In this document: positions 61,376 to 64,000 of the stretch, piece by piece
Layout: each line of letters begins with the position of its first letter
How positions within the stretch are numbered: the stretch's first letter is position 1
Source of the DNA: Streptomyces alboniger
GTDB taxonomy: Bacteria; Actinomycetota; Actinomycetes; Streptomycetales; Streptomycetaceae
Direction of reading: 5' to 3'
DNA length: 64,000 nt
Assembly: GCF_008704395.1 (NCBI RefSeq)
Contig: NZ_CP023695.1
Span: forward strand, 3,720,001 to 3,784,000
Translations under genes and position numbers: made by a program
The notes under the pieces: model-generated
The model's database searches: none
What the model was told of the DNA's origin: nothing
What the model saw: only the letters and a program-made list of their open reading frames with translations

Positions 61376-61735
61376 CTACACACGCAGGACAGAGAGATCC
61401 ACGGGGGAGGGAGGCGCGAGCGGCGGCGGCCCCCGCACCGGCGTCACGTCAAGGACGGCCTGGTCGCCGCTCCAGGAGCCGCAGGCGCCGTGGGCCTCGT
61501 ACAGCGCGGGCAGCAGATCGTGCGCGGAGCTGGAGCGCGGCGGCGACACGGGGCTCTGCCCGGTGTCCCCCTGCCCGCCCTTGCCGCAGCCGGGCCCGTC
61601 GTGCCTCTCCGCCGCGTGCGCCACCGCGGAGATCGGCGCCCCGGCGTCGGCCACCGCGGGCCCGCAGAACCCTCCGAGCACGACGAGCAGCACCGCCACC
61701 AAGGGGCACCACGCCGTACGCGCACGGGACAACAT
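61376..61735 (-). CDS. Small secreted protein (119 aa)
   Basis: A 119-residue protein with a signal peptide (TAWCPLVAVLLVVLGGFCGP, cleavage near AVADAGA) and a short, low-complexity mature part. Two Cys (PGCGKGG and HGACGSW) could form a disulfide, and His residues (VAHAAERHDGP) are present. No domain is recognised. It starts at ATG 61735, ends 54 bases before the DsbA-like gene and is read in the same direction, so it may be a client or partner of that redox pair, an idea based on position and its two cysteines only. Confidence 0.65.
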   Translation of the reverse strand: MLSRARTAWCPLVAVLLVVLGGFCGPAVADAGAPISAVAHAAERHDGPGCGKGGQGDTGQSPVSPPRSSSAHDLLPALYEAHGACGSWSGDQAVLDVTPVRGPPPLAPPSPVDLSVLRV

Positions 61736-61818
61736 GCCCGGAATCGTACGTGCCGGGACACCGCCGAGGGGAAATCGGTTCGCCACTGTCGAGCGGCGGG
61801 TGAGATCCTGGACGGCGT

Positions 61819-64000
61819 ATGTCTACGCAGCCCGCCCTCGCCCTCGACACCCTCGCCCCCCGCCTGTCCGAGCTCTCGTTGCGCGATGAGCACCGGATCG
61901 GCCGCCGGCTGGAGGGTGCGCGCCGCATCCGTAAGCCCGAGGCCCGCGCCGCTGTTCTCGCCGAGATCGCGGCGGACGTGGAGAAGGCCGAGGCGCGGAT
62001 GGCCGAGCGCGGCTCCCGCGTGCCCGCGATCACGTATCCCGAGCAGCTGCCGGTCAGCCAGAAGAAGGACGAGATCGCCGAGGCGATCCGCGACCACCAG
62101 GTCGTGATCGTCGCGGGCGAGACCGGTTCGGGCAAGACCACGCAGATCCCCAAGATCTGCCTGGAGCTGGGCCGGGGCGTGCGCGGCATGATCGGCCATA
62201 CGCAGCCGCGCCGCATCGCGGCCCGTACGGTCGCCGAGCGCGTGGCCGAGGAGATGGACACGCCGCTGGGCGAGGCCGTCGGCTGGAAGGTCCGCTTCAC
62301 CGACCAGGTGAACCCGGACGGGACGTTCATCAAGCTGATGACGGACGGCATCCTGCTGGCCGAGATCCAGACCGACCGCGAGCTGCGCGCGTACGACACG
62401 ATCATCATCGACGAGGCCCACGAGCGCTCGCTCAACATCGACTTCCTGCTGGGCTACCTCGCCCAGCTGCTGCCGAAGCGCCCCGACCTCAAGGTCGTCA
62501 TCACCTCGGCGACCATCGACCCCGAGCGTTTCTCCCGGCACTTCGGGGACGCCCCGATCGTGGAGGTCAGCGGGCGGACGTATCCGGTGGAGGTGCGCTA
62601 CCGGCCCCTCCTCGAAGAGGACTCGGACGACTCCGACCGGGACCAGATCACCGCGATCACGGACGCCGTCGAGGAGCTCCAGGCCGAGGGCAAGGGCGAC
62701 ATCCTCGTCTTCCTCTCCGGAGAGCGCGAGATCCGCGACACGGCGGACGCGCTGAACAAGAAGAACTACAAGTTCACGGAAGTCCTCCCGCTCTACGCCC
62801 GGCTCTCGCACGCCGAGCAGCACCGCGTCTTCCAGCAGCACACGGGCAGACGGATCGTCCTCGCGACGAACGTCGCCGAGACCTCCCTGACCGTCCCGGG
62901 CATCAAGTACGTGATCGACCCGGGCACGGCCCGCATCTCCCGCTACAGCCACCGTACGAAGGTGCAGCGCCTGCCCATCGAGGCGATCAGCCAGGCCAGC
63001 GCCAACCAGCGCAAGGGCCGCTGCGGCCGTACGTCGGACGGCATCTGCATCCGGCTGTACAGCGAGGACGACTTCCTCTCCCGCCCGGAGTTCACGGACG
63101 CGGAGATCCTGCGGACGAACCTCGCCTCCGTCATCCTCCAGATGACCGCGGCCGGCCTCGGCGACATCGAGAAGTTCCCCTTCATCGACCCGCCGGACCA
63201 CCGCAACATCCGCGACGGCGTGCAGCTCCTCCAGGAGCTGGGCGCGCTGGACCCCACCCAGAAGGACCCGAAGAAGCGGCTCACCCAGCAGGGCCGCAAG
63301 CTCGCCCAGCTGCCGGTGGACCCGCGTCTTGCCCGCATGGTCCTGGAGGCCGACAGGAACGGCTGCGTGCGCGAGGTCATGGTGATCGCGGCGGCGCTCT
63401 CCATCCAGGACCCGCGCGAGCGCCCTGCGGAGAAGCAGGCGCAGGCCGACCAGCAGCACGCCCGCTTCAAGGACGAGACGAGCGACTTCCTCGCGTACCT
63501 GAACCTGTGGCGGTACGTCCGTGAGCAGCAGAAGGAGCGCGGCTCGTCGTCCTTCCGCCGCATGTGCAAGGCGGAGTACCTGAACTTCCTGCGCATCCGT
63601 GAGTGGCAGGACATCTATACGCAGCTGCGTACGGTCGCCAAGCAGCTGGGCATCCACCTGAACGAGGACGACGCGCCGGACGACCGCGTCCACATCTCCC
63701 TCCTGTCCGGTCTCCTCTCCCACATCGGGATGAAGGACGTGAAGGAGTCCAAGGAGAGCAAGGAGAAGGACCCCAAGCAGCGCGGTGGCGGGCGGGGCGA
63801 GTACATCGGCGCCCGTAACGCCAAGTTCGCGGTCTTCCCCGGCTCGGCGCTCTTCAAGAAGCCGCCGCGCTTCATCATGTCGGCCGAGCTGGTGGAGACC
63901 TCGCGCCTGTGGGCCCGCGTCAACGCGCGGATCGAGCCCGAGTGGGTCGAGCCGCTGGCCGAGCACCTCCTGAAGCGCACGTACAGCGAGCCGCACTGGG
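61819..64000 (+). CDS. hrpA: ATP-dependent DEAH-box helicase HrpA (3' end outside window)
   Basis: The first 727 codons of an HrpA-type RNA helicase; the C-terminus runs off the right edge (full-length relatives are ~1300 residues). Motifs: Walker A AGETGSGKTTQIPK (~99-112), GHTQPRRIAARTVA, DEAH in IIIDEAHERSLN, TSATID, the domain-2 stretches VFLSGEREI, ATNVAETSLTVPGIKYVIDPG and QRKGRCGRTSDG. The ratchet and OB-fold regions begin near the edge. Function: RNA unwinding in mRNA processing or ribosome rescue (family knowledge). ATG 61819 follows GGACGG. A long opposite-strand open frame here is only a shadow. Confidence 0.95.
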   Translation, partial: MSTQPALALDTLAPRLSELSLRDEHRIGRRLEGARRIRKPEARAAVLAEIAADVEKAEARMAERGSRVPAITYPEQLPVSQKKDEIAEAIRDHQVVIVAGETGSGKTTQIPKICLELGRGVRGMIGHTQPRRIAARTVAERVAEEMDTPLGEAVGWKVRFTDQVNPDGTFIKLMTDGILLAEIQTDRELRAYDTIIIDEAHERSLNIDFLLGYLAQLLPKRPDLKVVITSATIDPERFSRHFGDAPIVEVSGRTYPVEVRYRPLLEEDSDDSDRDQITAITDAVEELQAEGKGDILVFLSGEREIRDTADALNKKNYKFTEVLPLYARLSHAEQHRVFQQHTGRRIVLATNVAETSLTVPGIKYVIDPGTARISRYSHRTKVQRLPIEAISQASANQRKGRCGRTSDGICIRLYSEDDFLSRPEFTDAEILRTNLASVILQMTAAGLGDIEKFPFIDPPDHRNIRDGVQLLQELGALDPTQKDPKKRLTQQGRKLAQLPVDPRLARMVLEADRNGCVREVMVIAAALSIQDPRERPAEKQAQADQQHARFKDETSDFLAYLNLWRYVREQQKERGSSSFRRMCKAEYLNFLRIREWQDIYTQLRTVAKQLGIHLNEDDAPDDRVHISLLSGLLSHIGMKDVKESKESKEKDPKQRGGGRGEYIGARNAKFAVFPGSALFKKPPRFIMSAELVETSRLWARVNARIEPEWVEPLAEHLLKRTYSEPHW

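Noticed and set aside
61444-63996. 850-codon open frame opposite hrpA
   Set aside because: Antisense shadow; Leu/Val/Asp/Arg-rich without structure, whereas the plus strand encodes intact DEAH helicase motifs to the window edge.

Overview
The window is chromosomal DNA of a Streptomyces (or very close actinomycete). The evidence is the very high GC content with G/C third positions, frequent GTG and TTG starts, an rRNA operon with no tRNA in the 16S-23S spacer, and families typical of the genus: DUF397/XRE pairs, SpoIIE-type PP2C phosphatases, a SARP/AfsR-like regulator, a sporulation-associated regulator, and a c-di-AMP (ydaO-type) riboswitch in front of an M23 peptidase. From memory, the gene order resembles the conserved core region of S. 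coelicolor from roughly SCO4138 down to SCO409x. I could not check this by alignment.

Layout. 1-4725: phosphate uptake (DUF47 protein plus PiT permease, cut by the left edge), a copper-type CsoR repressor with a visible operator, small proteins, a lipoprotein and a secreted flavoenzyme. 4803-6790: a PAP2 phosphatase and a two-domain muramidase/NlpC-P60 hydrolase. 6903-8982: a WhiJ-like regulatory module (anti-sigma-type ATPase, XRE/DUF5753 regulator, two DUF397 proteins). 9054-12598: a DinB-like protein, a DUF4232-like lipoprotein and a large membrane protein. 12841-20110: six co-directional, mostly overlapping genes that resemble a type IV secretion/conjugation apparatus. They are a VirB2-like two-helix protein, a TcpC/VirB8-like protein, a VirB6-like membrane protein, a VirB4 split into two genes (the first with a VirB3-like membrane start), and a VirD4-like protein that seems to have lost its Walker A. 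No relaxase, integrase or att site is visible, so this looks like a resident secretion-like machine and not an obvious mobile element. It is the most interesting system here.

20137-25989: a complete 16S-23S-5S operon on the minus strand, its terminator, and an upstream region with three TAGAGT -10-like hexamers. 25990-34401: MarR/MFS pair, PP2C phosphatase, type II NADH dehydrogenase, TetR regulator and an unusual ECF sigma factor fused to a zinc finger, membrane segments and an NPCBM carbohydrate-binding domain. 34398-44698: SARP/NB-ARC regulator, an asparagine-synthetase-like protein with an altered PPi loop, a sporulation-type regulator, L-2-hydroxyglutarate oxidase and TrmB.

44742-64000: PrsW-like membrane protease, aldo/keto reductase, riboswitch-controlled M23 peptidase, membrane PP2C phosphatase, initiator tRNA, DHA2-type MFS exporter, a small Cys-rich protein, tRNA-Lys, an RGG-tailed DEAD-box helicase, small secreted and metallopeptidase genes, a metallophosphoesterase, three tRNAs (Glu, Asp, Phe), a YhgE/Pip-like membrane protein, a CcdA/DsbA-like thiol-redox pair, and the first part of an HrpA-type helicase cut by the right edge.

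All assignments rest on reading motifs and translations by eye. No database search was run.
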